Shown here: positions 1 through 12,149 of the stretch, in pieces
How the letters are laid out: the number at the start of each line of letters is the position of its first letter
Position numbering within the stretch: the stretch's first letter is position 1
NCBI RefSeq assembly: GCF_030867095.1
Contig: NC_081824.1
Location: forward strand, 166,850,933-166,914,932
DNA length: 64,000 nucleotides
Source: Alligator mississippiensis
Lineage: Eukaryota > Chordata > Crocodylia > Alligatoridae
Direction: 5' to 3'
Program-made: the position numbers and the translations under genes
Notes under the pieces: generated by a model
What the model saw: only the letters and a program-made list of their open reading frames with translations
Told to the model about the DNA's origin: nothing
Databases searched by the model: none

Positions 1-597
1 AACTATGAGAGTACAAGTTCAGTTAGTCCCCCAGAGATAAAAACAAGATGTCTGTGAAGACAAAAGCTGACTGTGCCAGAGTGGGATTGAAGGATATGGA
101 AAATTCAATCAGATTTTGCCTTGAGTTTGAAAGCATAACAGTGTCACGTCATAGATGTGGTATGAAAAAAAAATGCAGAGTATTTCTCCAAAATAACACA
201 TTTCCCAAGTTTGGCCTTTCCTGCCTTTTAAAAAAAAAAAAAAAGCCTAACTCATCTCCTGTAAGGCATGACTTATGGTCAAAAAGAAGGGAGATAGGTG
301 TGTGTCTCGTTCTCATCTGTGTGCATCCACAAAATGCCAGGAAGTTGGACAGCCCTAGTCCAAAACATGGAAGTACTAGACCTTTTCAACTAAACAGTTG
401 TAAAAATGTTTATACAGAGCAAAACAATGCATTTTCCTGTGACTGACTTCTCTGAAAAAGACGCGTTGTTTCTTCTGAACTGCTGCCTTCACTTCCCTTC
501 TCTCTGCCCCTAGTCAGACAGCCTCTGATCAATTTTGATCAACTAGAGAGTCTCTGGAGTTGGCAAGATAAGTTTCTGTAACAACAAATGTAGTGTC

Positions 598-1124
598 CTA
601 CCTTTAGACAGGGCAGATCAGATGCTCAAACACAAAATGAGGAATAACTGGCTAGGCAGCAGTGCTGCAGAAAAAGACCTGAAGTGTGAGTGGATTGGAA
701 ACTCAGTGAGTCAGCAATGTGGTGCTTTTGCCAAAAAAGGCGAATCTTATTCTGGGGTATATTAATAGGAGTGTTGTATACAAGATATGGGAGGTTATTA
801 TCCCGCTTTACTCTGCCAGGGAGGCCTCAGCTGCAGTACCATTTCCAGTTTTGTGCACCATGCTTTTAAGGAAGATGTAGATAGGCTGGAGACAGTCCAG
901 ACAAGATCAAGAAAAAGAGGTTTAGAAAATATGACTTGTAAAGAGAGGGTGAAGGAGCTGGGGTGGTTTAGTCTGGAAGAAGAATGATGGTGGCAGAATA
1001 GGGGGAATGATGCGGGGGACAGATACAACATGAAGGTTCCTATAAAAAAGACAATGAGTAGTTGGATAAACATCTGTTGGGGTGGTCTATGTGTAATTGT
1101 CCTGCCTCAATGGAGGCAGGACTG
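598..1124 (+). mobile_element. CR1-type LINE, 3' fragment (left part of split copy)
   Basis: The text matches the C-terminal ORF2 and 3' end of CR1: the segments that normally encode the PQLEYCVQFW-like region and the SLEKRRL-like region are recognisable (about 790-990) but decayed by stops and frameshifts. The copy is 5'-truncated. It stops at GGCAGGACTG (1124) and resumes at 1778 with the usual CR1 tail, the gap being filled by a hAT-like insertion. Confidence 0.7.
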
Positions 1125-1777
1125 TGGGGGGTAAACCTTTTTGGTAGGCATCCTACAAATTAGGCCTGCACTTTCCCTGGGCATGTCCAAACAAGTGCAC
1201 AGCTAGTTTGTGGCGCTGCAGACTGCGTGCTCTACAACATGCACATGTTCACTGCACTGCTAATTGGCAGCATGGCTGGGTTTTGTGACACAAGATCCTA
1301 GCGTCAAAAAAACCTGTGTCAGAAAAAAACAGTGCAATGCACATGGTGGCAGCGTGTGCCACCTGAAACGCGCCTAGCCGGCCAGAGTTGCACTGGCTGC
1401 TGGCCAGGCTCTGCGTGCCCAGATCACCACTGCAGTAGTCCCAGGAGACCCCCAGAACCCCAGGTAAGGCTGCTGAGGCCAACCCAGGTGCCGGCCCCAA
1501 CCTCCTCTACCCCACCTGGAGCAACTTGCCATGCGCCAGAGCACGCATGCAGGGGCATTCTTTGAGGACAGCTAGCAGTGACACAAACACGTGCCACTTC
1601 TATTCATCACTGGGGAAATGCACATTTCTGCTCATGGGGATGTGTCCGCCTAATTGCCACCCCAGTCCTGCCTCAGACTCGGAGCAGTCTGCTGTTCTGA
1701 TTCCTGCCCTATCTGCTGCATGTCACACGGGCTGCCCATGCCACTAGAAGCACTTGTGCTGCAGGTTGGCCGTCCTT
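1125..1777 (+). mobile_element. hAT-like non-autonomous element inserted in CR1
   Basis: The left end GGGGGGTAAACCTTTTTGG resembles the left end of the well-delimited hAT copy at 23723. The right end GGTTGGCCGTCC resembles that copy's right end. Both flanks carry CAGGACTG / TTGGACTG (6 of 8 identical), as expected for an old 8-bp hAT target duplication. The host CR1 reads on after the element. No transposase is encoded. Segment 1620-1777 is related, in reverse, to 25083-25250. Confidence 0.6.
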
Positions 1778-1826
1778 GGACTGGGTGATCTTTTAAGGTT
1801 ACTTCTAGTTCTGTATTTCTACAGCC
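1778..1826 (+). mobile_element. CR1 3' tail (right part of split copy)
   Basis: GGACTGGGTGATCTTTTAAGG and the following text match the conserved CR1 3' end (GGACTAGATGACCT...AGGTCCCTTC type). It completes the copy begun at 598. Confidence 0.65.
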
Positions 1827-2560
1827 CCTTGCAGACATTTATTTAACATTCACATGTCCTTCCATGCCATGTATACATGGCAGGGCACAGGATTGTTGGG
1901 ATCGAATCCCAATTGTGCAAGTGCCAATGCAGGGAGCCAGGATCAGGGACAGGTCCCTTACCTTAGTTCCCATGGCATGTGGGGAGCCTGGAATTGTAAT
2001 CTCAGGCTCCATACACACTGGCAGCTCTAAACCCACACAAGGCTATCTGGGGCATGGGTCTGCAAGTGCCAGGTGGGAGGGAACCCAGGGACTTCCCCTG
2101 CTCTGCATCTTTGAACTCTCACACATGGGTGTATAAAAGCCCTAGGAACCAGGATGGGGAGAGCCTCTTCAGAGATGCTGTTCTCTGGTTTCAGTTCCCA
2201 GCATCTTGGGATTTTAAATCACCATGTGCTACTCAGCTAGGTTGCAGATGTTCTGATTTAAAAGCCTGGGTTCAGGGACCTAAGATCAGAGAGCCCCTTG
2301 GGTTCCCATATCCTGAGCTTTTTAAAGACCTGGGACTATCTTGTGTTGTTCCAGGCACTCAGTTGAGAGGCAGATCCACATGGGCCAGCCCTGGGTCTAA
2401 CAGGCATATTTAAGGCATGATACAAACTAGTTATATGTGGAAATCTTTATAGCTGGTTTACCCTGTTAATGTGCTATAAATTGGGGTGAAGGTGTAAAAT
2501 ATTACAATTTGTCACAGCATGTTAATTGTGCCATTATTGTAATGTCTGCCAGGACCCTGT
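1827..2560. repeat. Unclassified repeat-like segment
   Basis: No coding signal. The segment carries loosely repeated phrases such as GTGCCA...GGGA...CAGGGAC and CCTGGGTTCAGGGACC, suggesting an old duplicated or foldback element, but I could not delimit ends. A tRNA B-box-like word (GGGATCGAATCCCA) sits near 1899. Confidence 0.25.
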
Positions 2561-3869
2561 GATTCAACCAGCATGCAACATTTTGCCCAGAATGACAAAG
2601 TTTGGCAAATTCACATAAGCAATTGATGAAAGGATCCTATAACAAAATGGGCAACCAGAAATGTAGAGAGCTGTACCTGTGGCATTTCACACCATTTCCT
2701 AGTGTATATATTATTTTGCATGGGTATGTAACACAACGGGAGCAGTATTTACCGTTCTCTGTGTGGGGGTTGGGGCTGTCAATGTGCATTAAAGGCATTT
2801 GTCTGAAACATCTGAGAAGACTTGGCTGAATGTGTTTTATTAAGTGTGTTGGTAGTTGAGAGTCTTAGATTTTCAGAGTTTGTGAATCTTGAGTTTATCC
2901 TAGCAATATAATGAGCTTCCAGAGCGTCTCATGCTTGAAGTATGATTGCTGCGATTACAAAATTATATGGGAGCACAGGCATCAAGGTAAACAGTAGTTG
3001 AGTACTGTTTTTAAGAAAAGCATCTTGCATCATTTTGAAGTCCAATTTAAATACTTAATCTCAACTAAAATGTTAAAACATTATTAAAAAGAAAGCTGTA
3101 TGCTATCATTAGCATTTCACTTGTAGTCTCATGACTTCAGAAAGTCTGTCCATTTGGTAAGCTTATTTCAGTTTCTTTCAGTTAAAACATCACAAGGGCA
3201 TTAGCTGCATAAGATACGTGATTAAATTAATGCTACTATTACGCCCGTTGATGGCATCTGTGATTCTCAAACTTGTAGAGCCTTTTGTTTTTCTCCTTGA
3301 GATTTTTAACTTGCTTGGAGATGAGAAAAAGAATTTCAGAACTGAAGTTCAGCACCTAAATCTGCTAGATCCCTGACTTGAGGCACCCAAGTTGAAAATA
3401 TTGCTCTTGTAGTTTTTTATAGCGAGTGAGTTGAGCAGCCTTAAAAAATATGCATTGTTTTTTGTCTGCATACTAGCCAAGGAGTACAAACTTCCCATTT
3501 TAAAGTTTGCAAACATCAAACTTTTTATGGCAGCTTGACAGGAAAGTGAATTACTGGCTTGAGTCAATACTCCATGCAAGATTTCAAGTACAAAGTCAGA
3601 AACATAGTTTGAAATACTATAGTTTTTTCTAAAATGCTACTGTTTGGATGTAATTTTCCTCAGATAAAATTAAATAGAGATACTTTTTTTTTTTTAACTA
3701 TCAGAAAGACTTTTACAGAGACTGGAAAAGTATGTAAGGCTTATCCTTAATGCAGGCTAGTAGGATATGAATCAACTCCTGATTTTACAAGGCATTCCAA
3801 GTTGCTGTCCCTGGGTTACCTCTGTGATTTAAACTAGAGCATATATATTCAGAAAAACATCCAGCACTG

Positions 3870-4480
3870 GAATGTTTAAACCAAAGGATTTAAACACCAC
3901 AACCATTTGTAAGTTGATCCAATGACTAATTACCGTCTCTTAAAAATGAATACCTTATTTCTGGTCTGAATTTAACTAGCTTCAGTTTCCAGCAATTGAA
4001 TCTTGTTATAACTTCATCTTGTAGATTGAAGAGCCCTCTATCATTTGTTTTATTTTCTTAGTACCACGCACTGTGATCAAATTGCCCCATAACCTTCTTT
4101 TAATGAATTAAGTTGCTTGAGCATGCCACCATTGGGCATGTTTTTCAATTATTTAATCATTTTCATGGCTCTTCTCGGAGTCCTCTCCAGTTTATCAATA
4201 TCATTCTTAAAGTGTGGACACACTATTCCAGTAGTGGCCACACCAATGCCAGATCTAGAAGTAATGCAACTTTCCCACTTCTACTCATTATTATTTTGTT
4301 GTATTATACAAGCAAAGATCACATAAGTCCTTTTGGCCGTGGTGTCACATTGGGAACTCATGTTCAGCTCATGATTCACCTCAAACCCAAGCTCCTTTCA
4401 GAGTAATTCTTTATCATAATAGAATTCTGTAAGGAGATCCTGTGTGCTTTGTTCCTGAATGCATGGTCTTTCTTTTACCA
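3870..4480 (-). mobile_element. Antisense CR1/L3-type LINE, left part
   Basis: Read on the minus strand this is the ORF2 C-terminus and 3' UTR of an old LINE. Recognisable plus-strand words include GATTGAAGAGCCCTCT, GGCTCTTCTC, CTCCAGTTTATCAA, GTGTGGACACACTATTCCAG and GAACTCATGTTCAGCTCATG. The element continues at 5686 after a younger CR1 insertion. No intact frame. Confidence 0.65.
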
Positions 4481-5685
4481 GTATTGATGGTCGCACCCAG
4501 AGAGTGGTGGTGGACAGGTCATTTTCGACCTGGAGGGATCTAGGCAGTGGAATCCGCCAGGGCTTGGTCCTCAGGCCTGTGCTAGTCAACATCTTTATCA
4601 GCGACTTGGAGGTGGGTGTGGAAAGCATGCTGTCCAAATTCGCTGATAACACAAAGATATGGGGAGAAGTGGGCACGCTGTGGGGGAGGGACAGAATCCA
4701 ACTAGATCTAGACAGGTTACAGAGGTGGATGGATGAGACTAGGATGGAATTCAATGCAGACAAGTGCAGGGTGCTACATATAGGGAGAAGGAACCAGCAA
4801 CACAGTTATAGGCTGGGGAACACACTTCTCAACAACACAGTGGCTGAAAGGGATCTTGGAGTCATTGTTGACTCCAGGATGGACATGAGCTGCCAATGTG
4901 AGGAAGCGGTCAGTAAGGCTAACTGCACCGTGTCGTGCATCTAAAGATGCATCACAAGCAGGTCCAGGGAGGTCATCCTTCCCCTCTATGTGGCACTGGT
5001 CAGGCCACAATTGGAGTACTACATCCAGTCCTGGGCACCGTACTTCAAGAGGGATGTGGCTAACCTTGAGAGGGTCCAGAGGAGGACCACTCACATGGTG
5101 AGGGGGCAGCAGGCCAGGCCCTGTGAAGATTGACTGAGAGGCCTGAATCTATTCAGCCTCCACAAGAGAAGGGTGAGGGGGCAGCAGGCCAGGCCCTGTG
5201 AAGATTGACTGAGAGGCCTGAATCTATTCAGCCTCCACAAGAGAAGGGTGAGGGGGCAGCAGGCCAGGCCCTGTGAAGATTGACTGAGAGGCCTGAATCT
5301 ATTCAGCCTCCACAAGAGAAGACTGAGAGGGGATCTGGTGGCCGTCTATAAACTCACCAGGGGGGACCAGCGGAAAATAGGTGAGGCTCTGTTACTCCGC
5401 GCACCACCTGGGATAACAAGGAGTAACGGCCACAAATTGATTGAGCAGGTTCAGGCTTGATATCAGGAAGCATTACTTTATGGTTAGGGCTGCCAGGCTC
5501 TGGAATGGGCTCCAAAGGGAGGTGGTGCTCTCCCATACCTTGGGGGTCTTCAAGAGGAGGTTGGATAGATATCTGGCTAGGGTATTATGATCCCAGCACT
5601 TGTTCCTGCCCAGGGCAAGGGGTCAGGCTTTATAATCTGTTCAGGTCCCTTCCAACCCTAAAAACTATGAAACTATGAAAATGCA
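4481..5685 (+). mobile_element. CR1 LINE, 5'-truncated, inserted into the antisense LINE
   Basis: It starts inside the reverse-transcriptase domain. The frame 4478-4944 reads GIRQGLVLRPVLVNIFISDL, then FADNTK where active CR1 has FADD, so the second catalytic Asp is changed, and it ends at a TAA. The 3' region shows the conserved [14 protein letters not shown] and SLHKRRLRGDLVA-like blocks, GGAATGGGCTCCAAAGGGAG, and the terminal AACTATGAAACTATGAAAATG tail. It includes a 75-bp triplication. Dead copy. Confidence 0.85.
5098..5322 (+). repeat. 75-bp tandem triplication inside CR1
   Basis: Three essentially identical 75-base units (5098-5172, 5173-5247, 5248-5322) each start GTGAGGGGGCAGCAGG and end CCTCCACAAGAGAAG. 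A normal CR1 carries one such unit. Near-identity indicates recent expansion, long after the LINE inserted. It is a small minisatellite. Confidence 0.92.
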
Positions 5686-5845
5686 TCCTGTTTGCTTGCA
5701 CCCAGCTTTACCAGTCAGTCCAGATCACTTTGTATCAGTGACCTGTTTCTTAACATTTACCACCCACCCAGTCTGGATGTCATGGCTTTGTAGTTTTCTA
5801 GGTTGGTGCTATAAATAGTAAAAGGCATAGGGCCATCTTATCTCA
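5686..5845 (-). mobile_element. Antisense CR1/L3-type LINE, right part
   Basis: It resumes the element interrupted at 4480: TTGCTTGCACCCAGC, CCAGATCACTTTGTATCAGTG, ATTTACCACCC and TAAAAGGCATAGGG are the next words of the same antisense LINE. It abuts the MITE at 5859. Confidence 0.6.
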
Positions 5846-5858
5846 ACGTATGTGACCC

Positions 5859-6154
5859 TGGGTGCATACACATGTAATAAGTCAACTTAAAATAAGGCAA
5901 CTTAACTAAGTTGACTTAAGTTAAGCCATGTTGGAGCATACACACATACAGCTCCTTGACATGGTGGCAGCCATCTTCTGAGCTAAGTTGACTTAACTAA
6001 TGCAATTCAAGATAATACACCTCAGAGGTATATTATCTTGTGCTGCATTTAAGTCACCTCTGTTCCACGTGTGTGTATGCTCTGACAATTAAGTTGACTT
6101 TAAAATGTTAAGACAGCTTAACTGTCAGAGAGTTAGTACCTGTGTATGCACCCA
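5859..6154. mobile_element. Foldback MITE, about 296 bp
   Basis: The terminal inverted repeats are TGGGTGCATACACA and TGTGTATGCACCCA. Both halves carry mirrored GTCAACTT/AAGTTGAC blocks, an inner GAGCATACACAC pair, and a central palindrome with perfect arms (CAAGATAATA...TATTATCTTG, 6007-6040). No ORF. I could not find a convincing target duplication, so the superfamily is open. Confidence 0.75.
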
Positions 6155-9100
6155 TTGATGCTGAGATTTAAAAGAAAGTCAAGGTGATGTTTGAAAGCTC
6201 AGGTTAACAATGTAGGATGAAGGAACCCTCCAGGGGCCTCAGACATCTGCTCCTTCCTTCCCTCCCCACTCTTTCCCAGACTTGTAGAAGTCACCCTATC
6301 ACTCCTTGCTTTATTCTGCTTCCTGGCCTCATCTTTCTTAATTGTCAAAGGAAGATTTTCTTCTGCAACTCCTAACAGGCTGATTTTTAAGTTGAAATGT
6401 ACACATGTATCAGTTACCTACAGTAATACTGGAACCAGAGCTGTTGAGCAAGGTTTTCATAGGAATCCCAGCACCTTCTTCCACTTGAAAAGTCGTGGAG
6501 TTTATGAGTAAGTGAGGGCATTGTCTCTCTACTTTTGGAAGCAACCGTTATAATAAAGTGATTTAACTTGTGTGTGGACTGAACCAAATAAGAGCCATGT
6601 CTAATATATCAGCATCTTAAAGGCTCACACCTCTTCCTTTTGGGTCATGGTTACATTCCCCTTTATCTGAGTGGTTCAGGGTCTTGACAGTTACTCAGTA
6701 AAACAGAGGGCCCGATTATGATCCCTCTTACCTCAGGTGTAACTTGATGCAGCTCCATTGATTTAAAAAGTTACTGTACTCCTAACTGAGTTCAGAACTG
6801 GACCTAAGGATTCCAAAGGAACCATGTTGGCCTTTCAGGATAGCAAAAGAGTAGCCCCCATATGCTCACTAGTTAAACAACTGCCACAGAATGATAGAAT
6901 CTTAATGCCGTGTATATGTTTTTACATTTAACTGTATAACATAAATAAAACTTCCGGTGAAAGCAGGGCATATGATATGACTGCCTGTGAAAAGATACTG
7001 GATGATCTAGAAAAGGTACAGCTTCTGTATTGTGAACTAAGGTGGTTTTGAAAGTAATAAAACTTTTTTTTGTACTCCACTGAGACTTTAAATGCTAAGT
7101 TTCACCAGGGAGCAAATTACTACTGCCAAATGACTATTGAATTAGGTGCTTACAATGAAAAGTCCAGTGGTAATACTCTGACACATGGCAAAAACACTTG
7201 AGAAGATTTTCCCTGTCTTCTCCCACCTGGGAAAAGACAATAGACTGCAGTTTCACTGTTGTTATTTATTATACTAGTATCGTTTATTGGGCTTGTTAAA
7301 TCAAAGAGTAAAACAGCAAGCAGTGCATGTTACTCAATAGTAAGCAAGGACAATTAAAATGCACATGTTGGAAGAGTCAAAATATAATGCAGATTACAGG
7401 TCTCTCTGGATTTTTGGTATTGTCAGTATTTTTGCATTTCAAGTTGACCTTTCCTTTGAGCAAGAGGTTTATGTCTTGTTTCCATAGAAATTCTTCCAGA
7501 TGCCACTGATGAAATGCTGTCTTCCTAAGTTCATAGACATTTTGAAATAGCTGGTTTGAGTAGAGTGAGCTTTCCTTGTAGTCTCACTGAGTAAATTTGT
7601 AATGAATCACCATGCAAATGTTAACTGTTTTGCTACTAATAAAAGCTTTTCTGCTAACTTCCTTTGTTCAGAATTAGTTGATTTGTCTGAAAGGCCATAC
7701 TACATGATATAAATCTGACATTTAAAAATGCCTCAAATGTAATTTTTTATTAAATACTTTATTTCATTTGATTTGCTCCTCATCAAGAGAAGGGATGGAG
7801 AGGCTGTGAAATAAGAGGATTAGATCATCTGCAGAGTGGGAAGAATATGGGCCTTTCTTAGGTAATGGAAGAGTTGGGGAAATCTTTTTTTAAGGGAAAT
7901 ATATTTGTTTAATTTACAACTAGTCAGAGTTAAGTAGTATTCTGTATTCTCATGGTTTGAGTGAATTTATATAAAAATTAATCCCATTTTTTATCTTCTT
8001 CCTCCCCTACCACCCACGTCCAAAAAATGCTCAGTTGGGTTTTGGAAAGAATTCTGCCATTTTCCAGAGCCTTCATAGTAACATGACTCATGAGTGAAGT
8101 TGTAATCATGAAACCTTAATCATATTAATTCAACTTTCTAGATTGATTGATTATAATATCTTGTGCACACCCTCTCATGTAATGTTTTGTTTATCCTATA
8201 AATATATATGACCTTTTAAGAGGTATCATCTAGAAACATATTTTAAGTATGTCCCAGTAAATTTTTCCAAGTGGAAAAAAAAGCCATAAATGTGGATTAA
8301 TAACCCTTTTTTTTCTTATTTACCTTATGTCACAAGGAGCTGCTGGGTTACTTTTTGACCTTCAGGTTCATATTCTGCCTTCGATTTAAAATGAAAAGAC
8401 AGCTTTTGCTCCTACTCTGATTCAGGGGTAAGAGGTTATTCCTTAAGTAAAACTACGACTGAACGTGGCATAATTTATCATTGACTGTTTATCTTCAAAA
8501 AAGTCACAGGGCTAAAATAGTATGTGGTTATAGATCAATTTTAGAAATCATCCATCAGAGCAGTATGTGGAAATTTGCATAGTGATTGCTGTAGTATAAA
8601 TCAAAACCGAAATGTGACACTACTGCCCTTGTAGCCAGAAGAAGTAAATTGGTTGATTGGGGTGTGCAGAAGTGAGGAGAAAAGAGTGCAAGCTGTGTGG
8701 TGTCACCTTCTTTCCCTGGGATTTTTTGGAAACACCATCACATTAGTTCTGCTGGGTCTGTCCCTCGTGGTACATTGGTTATGCTGCTCTCTACCATCCC
8801 CACTCTGGCCCTATTGCAGCTTCTTCCTGGTGGCATCCCTGCCTGATATTAGGAATTGATGCTGTAGTCCTGGTAGCAAGCAGCATTGAGAAGCTGGCAC
8901 CCTGACAAGGTGTGTGTTTCCATTCCCTGAAGTTACTGGAATTTGTGGGATTGGGTTCCATGCTCCTTCCCACTTGAGGAAATGGAGAATTTGTGGGATA
9001 CCTGCACCCTTGCAGTGGTCGTCTCTGTTGGCAGAAACAATATGACTCTTTGTGGAAAAAGAAAAGATGCAAGCTGAGGGCTCGGGTCTGTTCCTGATTC

Positions 9101-10226
9101 CATTGGAGCAATACCATCAAGACTTGTAGGATGGTAGCAGTACAATAAAAAACAGATTTGGAGCCAGAATGACCGAGTGCTTGGGGTATCAAGTTGTGTT
9201 TGTTTTCCTCTGCCTGCACTAGGATATTCCAAAATACAGGGCTTGCCAGTTTCCTTCTTTTTTCTCCTGTGTATAATTTTTGCTGCCCAAAAAGCTTTGT
9301 TAATACACAGTTAAGTTGACTGACTTTGCCTCTCACCTTCCCTAGATGTCAAGTGCAGCTCTACGTACAGTTCTGAAAACCAGGGAACAGAGTTAACATA
9401 CCAGCCCAGTCTGACAGCTTCAGGCCTGCCACTGGTGCTGGCAGGAGTCACTAGGGATAGGCTGTAAGTAGGTTTTGGCTAGGGCATTCCTGTAAAAAGA
9501 AGCTAAGTGGAATGACTAAGTAAACAAACGTGCCATTCATGTGGTGTGTGCTGCGTCCCACACAATTATCTTCCATCATTTGTTTGCAAACACTGCAATT
9601 GCCTTACACTGTGTTACAGAGAGCAACTGTATTGTTGCTGGGTGTAATTGCTTGCAGTAGGTTGTCATAGCCCACAGAGAAGTCATCCGTCTGCACTCCA
9701 AGAGTGATCCTTCATGACTGTACTGAATTGCACAAATAGTGGGGCACGCTGGTCTGTTTGTGCCAAGCAGATTCGTAGCAGTCTGGTAGCACAGAGGATA
9801 GTGTGCTACAGAAAAGTGGTTTTGTTACAGAGCAGCTTTTAGGAAAAGATGAAGTCTAGTAATGCTCAGGTGGCTTATATGCAGTGTTGGCAGCGGCAGC
9901 GATCCCTCACAATTGAGGATGGTTATTCCCGTGGGTCAAGTAAAGGGTGGCAAATGAATTAGACCCAGTGGGAGAAGCCTGCACGTGACTTGTTTTACGT
10001 GAGGCTGTTGCACATCAGCATCCACACAGATCTTGGCAGAGGAGAAACCTGTGTCTAGTGACAAGGAGATCCAAGACAACTGGGGTTACTCAGTGTAAAT
10101 GAAGCAGCGAAGTATAGGCTGGGTTTACCCAGGTAGTGTTGACTGAACACTTGTGCTACACAGCTTCTGCAGTCTGAGAAAATGATCTGACCATTTCCCT
10201 GTCTGTACCTGTGTGCTGTGTCTTCA
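6155..10226. other. Non-coding stretch, no gene seen
   Basis: AT-rich intergenic or intronic sequence. ORFs here (for example 8791-9336 on the minus strand) have no recognisable domain and look like chance. The only repeat I mark is a short dyad at 6708-6806. Confidence 0.6.
6708..6806. repeat. Short dyad repeat (GGGCCCGATT...TCAGAACTGGACC)
   Basis: A near-palindromic unit built as CCGATT-TGATC-GGTGTAA-CCATTGATTT-TTACT-AACTGAGTTCAGAACTGG. The same design recurs at 27560 and 45484. It is common, as I recall, in reptile and bird non-coding DNA. Confidence 0.45.
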
Positions 10227-10503
10227 CAGTGGGCACTTCTACACGTGCCTCTACGGTACCATTGTTACTGTGCCGTCATTTAGTACTTCCTCTTGGTACT
10301 TGAAGTACTAAATGATGGCATGGTAGCAGCTCATCCTGAGCCACACCGGTGGCACATGGTTATTTTTATCCACTACGTCATCATAGCAATATGCTAAAAA
10401 GAGAGAGCATGTTGCTACTGTAATGTAGCTGCAGCATCACGGTTTGTGTCCACCACGCTACGCATTGCTACAGCGACATAGCATCGTGTAGACGTGCCCA
10501 CTG
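10227..10503. mobile_element. Foldback MITE, 277 bp
   Basis: The termini CAGTGGGCACTTCTACACG and CGTGTAGACGTGCCCACTG are inverted repeats matching at 18 of 19 positions. Inside are two more hairpins: 10272-10289 with 10302-10319 (17 of 18 paired), and AGCAATATGCT with AGCATGTTGCT. No ORF. No clear target duplication. Confidence 0.85.
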
Positions 10504-11848
10504 TTCCACCTCACGGTGAAGGACAGAGCACTCTGTCTGTAAGGGACAGCTTGGGCCATCTCTAAGGAGAGGGCTGACCTTTGTGGGGTAGGTTGGGAAT
10601 TAACTTTAACCCTGTGTTTCCTGGTTTTCCAAGTTGTATGCAGAGGTTCTGGAGGAACCACTGCTGGTCAGTCAAACATATGAGAATTAGGATGTCACTG
10701 ACACTCAGCTACAAAGCTCTGTCCCTTTCTTGGCACCTCCTGGCTGAAGAGGTCAAGGAAAGTAAGCCAAATGATAGTTGTGAGGCTGCACGGCTGTCAG
10801 ACAATCCAGAGTTGAGAGAAGTCTGAGACACCATTCATCCCCTGCTTCAGAGGTGAGCGGAGAGAAGGGAGGCTCTGCCCATCCCTCTGCAGCACGGGAG
10901 TCACAGAGTTGTCCGGTGTGCTCTCCTTATCTTCCAGAGTCTACCCCATCTTCTGCTGGAATAGCAGCTGAGGACTATTTCACCAGGCACATGGGTTCCA
11001 GACCAATTTAAATGTTACCAATTCCCAGAAAAGAGGGTGAGAACTAGCATGAACACACGATCCCAACATGTACCAGCAGAGCTACCCCTACTGTGATGCA
11101 GCAAGGGGTAGGTAGCTGTACCATAATTCAGGGTTGTAGCAGGAGCTCTGTTTTACAGCATTGTGATCTACTATCTCTTGAAACGTCTTTTTAAAATAAT
11201 GAGCAAAGCCTGTCTGCTACTTGCATGTCCCTCTTTTCCTGCAAGAGTTGGCAACAGGTTTCTGTACCAGTTTGAGGTTACTTATGTCAGCCATGTAACC
11301 TATTTAAAGAAGTCATTTCCTTCACTCCTTAAAATATTCTTAAGTCACACTGTCAGCACTTTGCGATGAGAAAGTGATAGGTGTGAACCCTTGGTTTGAT
11401 TAAATGGAATGAATTATTCTAGAAAGCTGCTGTTTATTTTCCCTGTTTGTTTCTCATGATAAACTTACATTAACTGTTTTGACTGAAGATGGAATTTGTG
11501 GCACTACGTTGATCAGTGGCAGTCATCTGCTGCTCCTTAAAGTAGGGCAGTATGCTGTGGGCGGATTTCCTGAACCCAGTAATCTTTTCATGCTAATGTT
11601 GATGAGAATCACAGCTGCTCAGCTGATCGTGTGCATGTAACTGAGGAAGCGGATGAGGCACATGAGTTATGATGACTGTCCTGAAGCTGCTGCTTATTGG
11701 AGACTTTCATTTTTCCTTCCAGTGCTATTTTCCTTGACAATATTGCTGAAGTAAAATCTGTGAGTGTTCATGTGGATTTTGGACTAATGTGAGAGATTTT
11801 ATTTTCAAAAATAAACTTCTGCTGGCCTTCCTTTATAGCGCAGGCACA

Positions 11849-12121
11849 TAGTGCTGTAGCAAGGGGGGCGGGGGGAGCGGAGTGATCGCCCCAGGCATCG
11901 AAGCAAAGGGGCACCAACAGGTGCTGCCTAGCTGAGGCAGGATGCGGGACAGAATGAGCATCTCATTTGGGGGGTGTGGGGATGGGGGAAGGGTGGCTCC
12001 CACTGCTGCATGCATTCCTGGGCAAGCATGTGGGGGTGCCCCCCAGATCTGTGCAAGAGGTGAGGGTGGGCTGCCACGGTGGGCTTTGCCCTGGGTGCCA
12101 AACTTAATTGCTACTGCACTG
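11849..12121. mobile_element. hAT non-autonomous element with perfect 8-bp target duplication
   Basis: The flanks are identical, CAGGCACA (11841-11848 and 12122-12129). The terminal inverted repeats are AGTGCTGTAGCAA and TTGCTACTGCACT. The 8-bp duplication and the ends fit the hAT superfamily. The interior is GC-rich with no transposase. Confidence 0.88.
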
Positions 12122-12149
12122 CAGGCACAGCAACAAACATGCTCAGTGC

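Noticed and set aside
5091..5315. Apparent 25-residue repeat protein on the minus strand
   Set aside because: It is the shadow of the 75-bp DNA triplication in CR1 (75 is divisible by three).
8791..9336. 181-codon minus-strand ORF
   Set aside because: No family resemblance, and an overlapping 99-codon frame on the same strand is equally plausible by chance.
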